The notes beneath the pieces are model-generated. The model did not search any database. It had not been told where the DNA came from and worked only from the letters and a program-made list of their open reading frames with translations. A DNA stretch of 6,030 nucleotides from Paracoccaceae bacterium (GTDB taxonomy: Bacteria; Pseudomonadota; Alphaproteobacteria; Rhodobacterales; Rhodobacteraceae), in contig JAASTF010000201.1 of NCBI GenBank assembly GCA_021767525.1, forward strand, positions 1-6,030, in the 5' to 3' direction. Made by a program: the position numbers and the translations under genes. This document shows positions 1-6,030 of the stretch, one piece after another. The first letter of the stretch is position 1. Every line of letters starts with the position of its first letter.

Positions 1-1252
1 GATCCAGGACGATCCCGGCGGCATGGCCGAGACGATGGACCTGCCGGTGCCGGTGATTCCGCTGGAACTGCCCAGCTACCAGCGCAAGGAAAACTTCGGC
101 GCGGATGAGACGTTCTATCAAATCGTCAAGGCGCTTGCCAAACCGATGGAAAAGACCGCGCGCGTGACCGCCAATCTGATCGGCCCCACTGCGCTGGGGT
201 TCCGCCACCGCGACGACATCACCGAGCTGACCGCCCTGCTGTCCGACATGGGGATCGGCGTGAACGTGGTCGCCCCCTATGGCGCGACGCCCGCCGATAT
301 CGCCCGCATGGGGGCCGCGCATTTCAACGTGCTGATGTACCCCGAAACCGCCGAAAGCGCCGCCCGCTGGATGGAGCGCGAGCTGGGCCAGCCCTTTACC
401 AAAACCGTGCCCATCGGCGTGGGCGCGACCCGCGATTTCGTGGCCGAGATCGCCGCGATCACCGGGCGCAATACCGTGCTGGACGAAGGCCGCCTGCGCC
501 TGCCGTGGTATTCGGCCTCGGTGGACTCGACCTACCTGACTGGAAAGCGCGTGTTCCTGTTCGGCGATGGCACCCATGTGGCCGCCGCCGCCCGCATCGC
601 CCGCGACGAGATGGGGTTCGAGGTGGTGGGCTTGGGTTGCTACAACCGCGAACAGGCCCGCACGATCCGCAAGCTGGCCAAGGAATATGGCGTCGAGGCG
701 CTGATCACCGACGATTACCTTGAGGTCGAACAGACGATCGAGGCGCTGGCCCCGGAAATGATCCTGGGCACGCAGATGGAGCGCCATATCGGCAAGCGCC
801 TGGGCATCCCCTGCGCCGTCATCAGCGCACCGGTGCATGTGCAGGATTTCCCCGCGCGGTATTCCCCCCAGATGGGGATCGAAGGCGCGAACGTGATCTT
901 CGACACCTGGGTGCATCCGCTGGTCATGGGGCTGGAGGAACACCTGCTGCACATGTTCCGCGACGATTTCGAATTCCACGACGACGCCGGCGCCAGCCAT
1001 CACGGCCACAAGGCCAAGCTGCGCGATCTGAACGCGGTGCCCGCGCCCGAGGCCGAACCCCAGGCCGCCGCCGAGGCCGCCACGGGGATCGAGGTTGTGT
1101 GGCTGCCCGCGGCCGAGAAGGAACTGAAAAAGATCCCGTTCTTCGTGCGCGGCAAGGCGCGGCGCAACACCGAAACCTTCGCCGCCGAGCGCGGCGTCTC
1201 CGAAATCAGTGTCGACACCCTTTACGAGGCCAAGGCCCATTATGCGCGGTGA
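1..1252 (+). CDS. bchB: Light-independent protochlorophyllide reductase subunit B (5' end outside window)
   Basis: BchB pairs with BchN to form the catalytic NB component of dark-operative protochlorophyllide reductase, which reduces the C17=C18 double bond of protochlorophyllide using electrons from BchL. The frame is open from base 2 to the TGA at 1250-1252 (416 in-window residues). The first residues match about position 100 of remembered R. capsulatus BchB, so roughly 99 codons are missing, including the region of the cluster-ligating Asp36. The ATG at 23 is internal. Visible landmarks are LELPSYQRKENFGADE, the conserved SVDSTYLTGKRVFLFGDG stretch and GTQMERHIGKRLGIPCAVIS. The Asp codon at 524-526 falls at residue 274, known in the family as a proton donor to the substrate. 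A Pro/Ala/Glu-rich linker (about 1000-1090) leads to the small C-terminal PCP_red-type domain with KIPFFVRGKARRNTE, ending in EAKAHYAR. Inferred full length is about 515 residues, normal for the family. It overlaps bchH by 11 bases. Confidence 0.97.
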   Translation, partial: IQDDPGGMAETMDLPVPVIPLELPSYQRKENFGADETFYQIVKALAKPMEKTARVTANLIGPTALGFRHRDDITELTALLSDMGIGVNVVAPYGATPADIARMGAAHFNVLMYPETAESAARWMERELGQPFTKTVPIGVGATRDFVAEIAAITGRNTVLDEGRLRLPWYSASVDSTYLTGKRVFLFGDGTHVAAAARIARDEMGFEVVGLGCYNREQARTIRKLAKEYGVEALITDDYLEVEQTIEALAPEMILGTQMERHIGKRLGIPCAVISAPVHVQDFPARYSPQMGIEGANVIFDTWVHPLVMGLEEHLLHMFRDDFEFHDDAGASHHGHKAKLRDLNAVPAPEAEPQAAAEAATGIEVVWLPAAEKELKKIPFFVRGKARRNTETFAAERGVSEISVDTLYEAKAHYAR

Positions 1253-4200
1253 TGATGTGACAACGGGCATCAAGCCCTACAACATCGTGATTATCACGCT
1301 GGACGCCCACGCGGCGGGCCCGGTGGCGCGTGCGGGGCTGAACCTGGTCAAGGATTTCCCCGGCCTGAACGTCACGGTGCATGCCGCCGCCGAATGGGCC
1401 GAAACCCCCGACGCGCTGGAGCACACCCGCGCCCGCATCGCCGAGGCCGATATGGTCGTGGCGAACCTGTTGTTCCTGGAAGAGCATATTCGCCCCATCA
1501 TCGCCGATCTGCACGCGGTGCGCGAGCGGGTGGACGGCATGATCGGCGTCATCGCCGATGCCGAGATCATCAAGCTGACCAAACTGGGCCGCCTGGACAT
1601 GGCGCAGCCCGCCAGCGGCATGATGAAGCTGATGAAAAAGCTGCGCGGCGGGTCCAAGCCCAACAGCGACAGCGGCGAAAAGCGGATGCGCCAGCTGCGC
1701 CGCCTGCCGAAGATCCTGAAGATGATCCCGGGCAAGGCGCAGGATCTGCGCAGCTGGTTCCTGGTGATGCAGTATTGGCTGGGCGGGTCCGACGACAACA
1801 TCGAACAGATGGTGCGCTATCTGCTGGGCAAATACGCCGCCACCCGCCCCGATTGGCTGGGCGCGCAGGCCGAGGCGCCTTTGGAATACCCCGAGGTCGC
1901 GCTGTATCATCCCGACCTGCGCGACCGGATCACCACCGACCCTGCCGATATCAAGGGCCCCAAGGGGGCCGTGGGAACGGTGGGCTTGCTGATGATGCGG
2001 TCCTACATCCTGTCCTCGGACACGGCGCATTACGACGCGGTCATTCGCGCGTTGGAATCGCGCGGGTTGCGCGTGTTGCCGGCCTTTGCCGGGGGTCTGG
2101 ATGGCCGCCCGGCGATTGCGGAATTCTTTGCGCAAGAGGGCGGCGGCGCAAAGGTGGATGTGCTGCTGTCGCTGACCGGGTTCAGCCTGGTGGGTGGCCC
2201 GGCCTATAACGATAGCAACGCCGCGGTCGAGGTTCTGAAGGGCCTGGATGTGCCATACATCACCGCGCATCCGCTGGAGTTTCAGACGCTGGGCCAGTGG
2301 GCCGCCAGCGAGCAGGGGCTGGGCCCGATTGAAACAACCATGCTGATCGCCCTGCCCGAGCTGGACGGCGCGACCAACCCCACCGTGTTCGGCGGGCGGC
2401 ACGGGGCCGAGGGCTGCACCGGCTGTCAGCACGCCTGCCCCTGCGCGGGTGGCGACCGGGCGATGGCGCCCTGCGTCGAGCGGATAGAGAGCCTGGCTGA
2501 AAAGGTGCTGCGCCTGTCGCGCCTGCGCCGTCGCAAGCTGGCGCAGAAAAAGGTGGCCATCGTGCTGTTCGGTTTCCCGCCCAACGCGGGCGCGGTGGGC
2601 ACGGCCGCCTACCTGAACGTCTTTGAGAGCCTGCACAACACGATGAAGCGCATGGCCGATCACGGCTATGACATCGAGGTGCCGGAAACGGTGGCCGATC
2701 TGCGTGCCGCCGTTTTGCAGGGCAACGCGCGGCAATACGGGCAAGAGGCCAATGTGGCCGCGCATGTCGGCGCCGACGAAATCGTGGCCAACACCCCGCC
2801 GCTGAAGGCGATCGAGGCCGTGTGGGGCCCGGCCCCCGGCAAGGTGCAATCGGACGGGCGCGGCGTGTTCGTCCTGGGCCAGCAGTTCGGCAATGTCTTT
2901 GTCGGCGTGCAGCCGACATTCGGATACGAGGGCGACCCGATGCGCCTGCTGTTCGAGCGCGGATTTGCCCCCACCCATGCCTTCGTGCAGTTCTACCTGT
3001 GGCTCAAGAACAGCTTTCAGGCCGACGCGGTGCTGCATTTCGGGATGCACGGCGCGCTGGAATTCATGCCCGGCAAGCAGGCCGGCATGGGCGCGCGCGA
3101 CTGGCCCGACCGGCTGATCGGCGAGATGCCGAACATCTATCTTTATGCCTCGAACAACCCGTCCGAGGCGGCGCTGGCCAAGCGGCGCGCGGGCGCGGTG
3201 ACGGTCACGCATATGACCCCGCCGCTGGCGGCCTCGGGGCTTTACAAGGGTCTGGCCGAGTTGAAAGACAGCCTGATCCGCTGGCGCGGCATGGAAGACG
3301 GGCCCGAGCGCGACGAGCTGCAAACCCTGATCGCCGAACAGGCCGAGGCGGTGGATATGGGCGGCATCGGCCCGGCGCAGATGTGGTTGAAGCTTCTGGA
3401 AACCGAGGACGCGCTGATCCCCGACGGGCTGCACGTGCTGGGCAAGACGCTGAGCGATGCCGAGCGCGCGGCCTATGCGGACGTGATGGACGACGCCGAT
3501 GACGACACCCGCGCACGGGTGCAGGACATCCTGACGCAAGACCATGAAATCCCCGCGCTGCTGCGGGCGCTGGATGCGAAATTCATCCCGCCCGTGCATG
3601 GCGGCGACCTGATCCGCAGCGCCGACATTCTGCCCACGGGCCGCAATATCCATGCCTTCGATCCGTTCCGGATGCCCAGCGCCTATGCCTGCCGCGAAGG
3701 TGCGAAACAGGCGCAACTGTTGCTGGACACGCACCCGGATTTGCCGCGCTCGGTCGCGCTGGTTTTGTGGGGCTCGGACAATATCAAATCCGATGGCGGG
3801 CCGATTGGGCAGGCGCTGGCGCTGCTGGGCGCCAAGCCACGCTTTGATGCCTTTGGCCGGCTGTCGGGCGCCGACCTGATCCCACTGGAAGAGCTGGGCC
3901 GCCCGCGCATAGACGTGGTGATCACGCTGTCGGGGATTTTTCGCGATCTGCTGCCGCTACAGACGCGCCTGTTGGCCGATGCCGCGTTGCAGGCCGCGCA
4001 GGCGGACGAGCCGCTGGAGATGAATTTCATCCGCGCCCACGCGCTGGATTACGCCAAGAAGATGGGTGTCACGCTGGAAACGGCGGCTCTGCGCGTGTTC
4101 TCGAACGCCGAGGGCGCGTATGGGTCGAACGTGAACGCGCTGGTCGACAGCAGCGCTTTTGGCGACGAGGACGAGCTGGCCGATGCCTACGAGGCGCGCA

Positions 4201-4811
4201 AAAGCTTCGCCTATGGCGTGAACGGCAAGGCCAACGCCAACCCCGCGCTGCTGCAACAGGCGCTGAAAGATGTCGACGTGGCCTATCAGAACCTTGAATC
4301 GGTCGAGCTGGGCGTGACCACGGTCGACCATTATTTCGACACGCTGGGCGGCATTTCCCGCGCGGTGAAGCGCGCCAAGGGGGCCGAGGCCGCCGTCTAT
4401 ATCGGTGACCAGACCCGCGGCGCCGCCAAGGTGCGCACCCTGGCCGACCAGGTGGCGTTGGAGACGCGCTCGCGCAGCCTGAACCCCAAGTGGTTCGAGG
4501 GGATGCTGAAGCACGGCGCCGAAGGCGTGCGCCAGATCGAGGCACAGGTGACCAACACGATGGGCTGGTCGGCCACCACCGGCAAGGTGGAACCGTGGGT
4601 CTATCAGCGGCTGAGCGAAACCTTCGTGCTGGACCCCGAGATGCGCGCGCGTCTGGCCGATCTGAACTCGGTCGCATCAAGCCGCATGGCCAACCGCCTG
4701 CTTGAGGCGAGCGACCGCAATTACTGGCAGCCCGACGCCGAAACCCTGGCCGCGTTGCAAGACGCCGCCGACGCCCTGGAAGACCGGGTGGAAGGGGTGG
4801 CCGCGGAATGA
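1242..4811 (+). CDS. bchH: Magnesium chelatase subunit H (protoporphyrin IX-binding)
   Basis: BchH is the large porphyrin-binding subunit of magnesium chelatase; with the BchI-BchD AAA+ motor it inserts Mg2+ into protoporphyrin IX, the committed step to bacteriochlorophyll. The predicted protein is 1189 residues, close to the roughly 1190 of Rhodobacter BchH. The ATG at 1242 is chosen because MRGDDVTTGIKPYNIVIITL aligns with the remembered R. capsulatus N-terminus. An in-frame GTG at 1209 would add 11 unsupported residues; purine-rich GAGG/AAGG at about 1226-1235 could serve as ribosome binding site. In order: an N-terminal DUF3479-type region (about residues 10-170), then the CobN/Mg-chelatase domain to near the end. 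Landmarks are MQYWLGGSDDNIEQMV, a cysteine cluster (C392, C395, C399, C401, C411), VAIVLFGFPPNAG, FVGVQPTFGYEGDPMRLLFE, HFGMHGALEFMPGK (residues 599-612) and NTMGWSATTGKVEPWVYQRL near the C-terminus. No frameshift was seen. The 11-base overlap with bchB suggests translational coupling. Confidence 0.98.
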   Translation: MRGDDVTTGIKPYNIVIITLDAHAAGPVARAGLNLVKDFPGLNVTVHAAAEWAETPDALEHTRARIAEADMVVANLLFLEEHIRPIIADLHAVRERVDGMIGVIADAEIIKLTKLGRLDMAQPASGMMKLMKKLRGGSKPNSDSGEKRMRQLRRLPKILKMIPGKAQDLRSWFLVMQYWLGGSDDNIEQMVRYLLGKYAATRPDWLGAQAEAPLEYPEVALYHPDLRDRITTDPADIKGPKGAVGTVGLLMMRSYILSSDTAHYDAVIRALESRGLRVLPAFAGGLDGRPAIAEFFAQEGGGAKVDVLLSLTGFSLVGGPAYNDSNAAVEVLKGLDVPYITAHPLEFQTLGQWAASEQGLGPIETTMLIALPELDGATNPTVFGGRHGAEGCTGCQHACPCAGGDRAMAPCVERIESLAEKVLRLSRLRRRKLAQKKVAIVLFGFPPNAGAVGTAAYLNVFESLHNTMKRMADHGYDIEVPETVADLRAAVLQGNARQYGQEANVAAHVGADEIVANTPPLKAIEAVWGPAPGKVQSDGRGVFVLGQQFGNVFVGVQPTFGYEGDPMRLLFERGFAPTHAFVQFYLWLKNSFQADAVLHFGMHGALEFMPGKQAGMGARDWPDRLIGEMPNIYLYASNNPSEAALAKRRAGAVTVTHMTPPLAASGLYKGLAELKDSLIRWRGMEDGPERDELQTLIAEQAEAVDMGGIGPAQMWLKLLETEDALIPDGLHVLGKTLSDAERAAYADVMDDADDDTRARVQDILTQDHEIPALLRALDAKFIPPVHGGDLIRSADILPTGRNIHAFDPFRMPSAYACREGAKQAQLLLDTHPDLPRSVALVLWGSDNIKSDGGPIGQALALLGAKPRFDAFGRLSGADLIPLEELGRPRIDVVITLSGIFRDLLPLQTRLLADAALQAAQADEPLEMNFIRAHALDYAKKMGVTLETAALRVFSNAEGAYGSNVNALVDSSAFGDEDELADAYEARKSFAYGVNGKANANPALLQQALKDVDVAYQNLESVELGVTTVDHYFDTLGGISRAVKRAKGAEAAVYIGDQTRGAAKVRTLADQVALETRSRSLNPKWFEGMLKHGAEGVRQIEAQVTNTMGWSATTGKVEPWVYQRLSETFVLDPEMRARLADLNSVASSRMANRLLEASDRNYWQPDAETLAALQDAADALEDRVEGVAAE

Positions 4812-4815
4812 ACAC

Positions 4816-4830
4816 GCGTATTGCATACGC
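4816..4830. repeat. Perfect 15-bp inverted repeat just after bchH
   Basis: GCGTAT-TGC-ATACGC is a perfect 6-bp inverted repeat with a 3-base centre, beginning four bases after the bchH stop codon. It could fold as a small RNA hairpin or act as a dimeric protein-binding site. It is less GC-rich than its surroundings and is not followed by a T run, so it is not a terminator alone. It does not match the TGT-N12-ACA pattern of PpsR/CrtJ sites. The function is not known. Confidence 0.5.
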
Positions 4831-4835
4831 TTTCG

Positions 4836-4918
4836 CCTGCGGCGGGCGGGGTCAGGGGGGCCAGCCCCCCTCGGCCTTCGGCCTCACCCCCCGGAGTTTT
4901 CTTGGCAAGATGAAGATG
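4836..4918. repeat. GC-rich multi-hairpin intergenic element, probably a dispersed Rhodobacterales repeat
   Basis: This block between bchH and bchL contains two adjacent hairpins. The first pairs 4854-4860 with 4865-4871 (a run of six G against six C, closed by an A-T pair) around the loop CCAG. The second pairs GGCC 4873-4876 with GGCC 4880-4883 around TTC. An outer stem (GGGGT 4848-4852 with ACCCC 4886-4890) can enclose both as a three-way junction. It ends with CCCCCCGGAGTTTTCTTGG and CAAGATGAAG. From memory, this arrangement of G-run/C-run hairpin, second hairpin and CCCCGGAG-T-rich-AAGATGAAG tail recurs between genes throughout Rhodobacterales genomes; that identification is recall and was not searched. 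It sits inside an operon and may stabilise the upstream bchH message or partly terminate transcription. Confidence 0.6.
4848..4900 (+). terminator. Possible weak terminator or attenuator in the bchH-bchL gap
   Basis: The outer stem and two hairpins at 4848-4890 are followed seven bases after the outer stem by TTTT (4897-4900) and CTT. The stem strength is compatible with an intrinsic terminator, but the U-tract is short, interrupted and offset from the stem. Because bchL and bchM follow in the same direction and no convincing promoter is visible before bchL, complete termination here is unlikely. Partial attenuation or an RNA-processing and stability role fits better. Confidence 0.3.
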
Positions 4919-4938
4919 CGGGCCTGTTCCGTATCGAA

Positions 4939-4944
4939 AAGGAG
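4939..4944 (+). promoter_or_regulatory. Strong Shine-Dalgarno for bchL
   Basis: AAGGAG lies six bases before the ATG at 4951, an ideal spacing. It settles the bchL start over an in-frame upstream extension (which runs back into bchH) and over an internal ATG at 4996 that lacks a comparable site. It is the clearest ribosome binding site in the window. Confidence 0.85.
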
Positions 4945-4950
4945 CCCATC

Positions 4951-5916
4951 ATGAGCCCATTGGACACGAAAAACCCGCCCGCCGCCCGGGCCAACATGCG
5001 CGAGGCCGCGGGGCTGGAAGCGCGCCGGGTCAAAAGCCCGCCGGTGCTGAAAGGGCAGGATGGCGAAGGCTCGGTCCAGGTGCACCAGGACGACAGCATG
5101 AAGATCGAGGGGGCCAAGGTGTTCTCGGTCTATGGCAAGGGGGGGATCGGGAAATCGACCACCTCTTCCAACCTGTCGGCCGCGTTTTCCAAGCTGGGCA
5201 AGCGGGTTTTGCAGATCGGATGCGACCCCAAACATGACAGTACCTTCACCCTGACGGGGCAGTTGCAGCCCACGGTGATCGACATTCTGAAAGAGGTGGA
5301 TTTCCACGCCGAGGAGCTGCGCCCCGAGGATTTCGTGACCGAAGGCTGGAACGGCGTGAAATGCGTCGAGGCGGGCGGGCCGCCCGCGGGCACGGGCTGT
5401 GGCGGTTACGTGGTTGGCCAGACGGTGAAATTGCTGAAGCAGCATCACCTGCTGGAAGATACCGACGTGGTGATTTTCGACGTGCTGGGCGACGTGGTTT
5501 GCGGCGGGTTCGCCGCCCCGCTTCAACACGCGGACAGGGCAGTTATTGTGACTGCGAACGATTTTGACTCAATATATGCCATGAATCGCATCATTGCGGC
5601 GGTTCAGGCGAAGTCCTCGAACTACAAGGTGCGGCTGGCGGGCTGTGTGGCCAATCGCAGCCGCGACACCGACGAGGTGGACCGGTTCTGCCGCGAGGTC
5701 GGGTTCAAGCGCATCGCGCATATGCCCGACTACGACGCGATCCGGCGTAGCCGTCTGAAAAAGAAGACTCTTTTCGAGATGCCGGACGAAGATGACATCG
5801 TCATGGCGCGGGCGGAATACATCCGGCTGGCCGAGCAGCTTTACGCGGGCACCGACCCGTTGAGCCCGGCCCCGATGGAGGACCGCGAAATCTTTGAATT
5901 GCTGGGTTTCGACTGA
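4951..5916 (+). CDS. bchL: Light-independent protochlorophyllide reductase iron-sulfur ATP-binding protein (L subunit)
   Basis: BchL is the NifH-like homodimeric ATPase that passes electrons from ferredoxin through a shared [4Fe-4S] cluster to the BchN-BchB component of dark-operative protochlorophyllide reductase. The 321-residue product contains the P-loop GKGGIGKST (residues 62-70). The two cluster ligands by comparison with NifH are C150 (in GTGCGGY) and C184 (in DVVCGGF). DVLGDVVCGGFAAPLQHADR is the switch II region, and the C-terminus is IFELLGFD. The start at 4951 is set by AAGGAG six bases upstream, and MSP matches the remembered Rhodobacter start. Family members are about 300 residues; this one has roughly 20 extra residues between the start and the conserved DGEGSVQVH (residues 37-45). 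A run of seven G lies in the P-loop codons (5139-5145), and an AT-ending codon patch occurs at 5539-5595. It follows bchH after a 139-base gap and abuts bchM. Confidence 0.98.
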   Translation: MSPLDTKNPPAARANMREAAGLEARRVKSPPVLKGQDGEGSVQVHQDDSMKIEGAKVFSVYGKGGIGKSTTSSNLSAAFSKLGKRVLQIGCDPKHDSTFTLTGQLQPTVIDILKEVDFHAEELRPEDFVTEGWNGVKCVEAGGPPAGTGCGGYVVGQTVKLLKQHHLLEDTDVVIFDVLGDVVCGGFAAPLQHADRAVIVTANDFDSIYAMNRIIAAVQAKSSNYKVRLAGCVANRSRDTDEVDRFCREVGFKRIAHMPDYDAIRRSRLKKKTLFEMPDEDDIVMARAEYIRLAEQLYAGTDPLSPAPMEDREIFELLGFD

Positions 5917-5958
5917 TGCACAAGGCATACACATCCGATGCACATCCGATGCAGACGC
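5915..5958. repeat. Degenerate 11-bp tandem repeat across the bchL-bchM junction
   Basis: Four 11-base units run head to tail: GATGCACAAGG (5915-5925), CATACACATCC (5926-5936), GATGCACATCC (5937-5947) and GATGCAGACGC (5948-5958). Relative to unit 3 they match at 8, 9, 11 and 8 of 11 positions. The frame offset by one unit, CACATCCGATG, is perfectly duplicated at 5930-5940 and 5941-5951. The array spans the bchL stop and supplies the candidate bchM start codons at 5916 (unit 1) and 5949 (unit 4), which are in frame with each other; the ATG at 5938 (unit 3) is out of frame. Confidence 0.6.
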
Positions 5959-6030
5959 CGACACCCCAGGCGAGCGGCAGCTATGGCGCGACGCGGGCGC
6001 GGGTCGAAACCTATTTCGACAAGACCGCGA
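5916..6030 (+). CDS. bchM: Magnesium protoporphyrin IX O-methyltransferase (5' end only)
   Basis: BchM uses S-adenosylmethionine to methylate the C13 propionate of Mg-protoporphyrin IX, the step right after magnesium chelatase. Only 38 codons are inside the window, before the methyltransferase SAM-binding motifs. Identification rests on SYGATRARVETYFDKTA, which matches the conserved BchM N-terminal pattern (a Tyr followed by RxRVExYFDxTA), and on position directly after bchL as in Rhodobacter bchFNBHLM operons. The start is uncertain. The ATG at 5916 overlaps the bchL stop by one base (TGATG) and favours coupling, but has no clear Shine-Dalgarno. The in-frame ATG at 5949 gives MQTPTPQASGSYG, closer to the usual family N-terminus, also without a clear ribosome site. 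Residues before SYG are low-complexity and unlike the family because they come from the 11-bp repeat. Confidence 0.88.
   Translation, partial: MHKAYTSDAHPMQTPTPQASGSYGATRARVETYFDKTA

Larger units (their letters stand above)
4808..4954 (+). other. 48-codon open frame bridging bchH and bchL, probably not a functional protein
   Basis: An ATG at 4808 overlaps the bchH stop as ATGA (4808-4811). The frame stays open for 48 codons and stops at TGA 4952-4954, which overlaps the bchL start as ATGA (4951-4954). A purine-rich AAGGGG at about 4792-4797 lies upstream at a workable distance. The product would start MNTRIAYAFACGG and then read through the hairpin element as a Gly/Pro/Ser-rich stretch containing PRSFLGKMKMR. 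Nothing in it resembles a domain, and its middle is simply the translated repeat. It may be chance, or ribosomes passing through it could couple bchH and bchL translation. Confidence 0.25.

Noticed and set aside
1209..1241. GTG at 1209 as bchH start
   Set aside because: It would overlap bchB by 44 bases and add 11 residues that do not match the family N-terminus; the ATG at 1242 aligns with known BchH starts.
1394..2209. 271-codon open frame on the plus strand inside bchH
   Set aside because: This is an off-frame shadow of bchH with an Arg/Gly-rich composition typical of frame-shifted GC-rich DNA; the same applies to 2822-3502 on the plus strand and to 2260-2919 and 4069-4815 on the minus strand.
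1206..3734. 842-codon open frame on the minus strand
   Set aside because: It lies wholly antisense to bchB/bchH, whose protein is clearly conserved. Long antisense frames are expected in GC-rich genes with G/C-ending codons, and the translation is His/Gln/Arg/Gly-rich with no recognisable domain.
4902..4930. Possible sigma-70 promoter for bchL (TTGGCA at 4902-4907)
   Set aside because: The hexamer 17 bases downstream (TGTTCC) is a poor -10 box, and TTGGCA is part of the repeat tail.
4925..4942. Possible PpsR/CrtJ half-site (TGT at 4925)
   Set aside because: The required ACA is absent at the N12 spacing (AGG is found), and a second site typical of such promoters was not seen.
4702..4950. Upstream in-frame extension of bchL to an ATG at 4702
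   Set aside because: The extension is read out of frame within bchH and through the hairpin repeat, and the added residues are not BchL-like. The AAGGAG before 4951 marks the real start.

Overview
This window is a piece of a bacteriochlorophyll biosynthesis operon from an anoxygenic phototrophic alphaproteobacterium. The best guess is order Rhodobacterales (Rhodobacter/Roseobacter-type). Three things support this: the gene order bchB-bchH-bchL-bchM, products that line up closely with remembered Rhodobacter capsulatus proteins (in-window bchB numbering reproduces its residue 274 aspartate exactly), and high-GC coding sequence with strongly G/C-ending codons. A hairpin-rich intergenic block also looks like a repeat family common in Rhodobacterales genomes. 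All genes are on the + strand.

Layout: 1-1252 is the 3' part of bchB, which lacks about the first 100 codons. 1242-4811 is a complete bchH, overlapping bchB by 11 bases. 4812-4950 is a 139-base gap, the only real intergenic space; it holds a 15-bp inverted repeat, a GC-rich multi-hairpin element and a strong Shine-Dalgarno for bchL. 4951-5916 is a complete bchL. From 5916 to the window end is the 5' tip of bchM, whose first possible ATG overlaps the bchL stop by one base, inside a degenerate 11-bp tandem repeat.

Function: BchH is the porphyrin-binding subunit of magnesium chelatase, which inserts Mg2+ into protoporphyrin IX. BchM then methylates the Mg-protoporphyrin. BchL (ATPase iron-sulfur reductase) and BchB (with BchN, outside the window) form the dark-operative protochlorophyllide reductase, a nitrogenase-like enzyme acting further down the same pathway. 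The window therefore encodes parts of three steps between protoporphyrin IX and chlorophyllide.

No unknown biological system was found. The genes are classic photosynthesis-cluster genes and appear intact apart from truncation at the window edges. The less ordinary features are the bchH-bchL gap (tandem hairpins, plus a 48-codon frame that links both neighbours by ATGA overlaps), the 11-bp repeat at the bchM start, a BchL N-terminus longer than expected, a cysteine cluster in BchH, and a short AT-ending codon patch in bchL.
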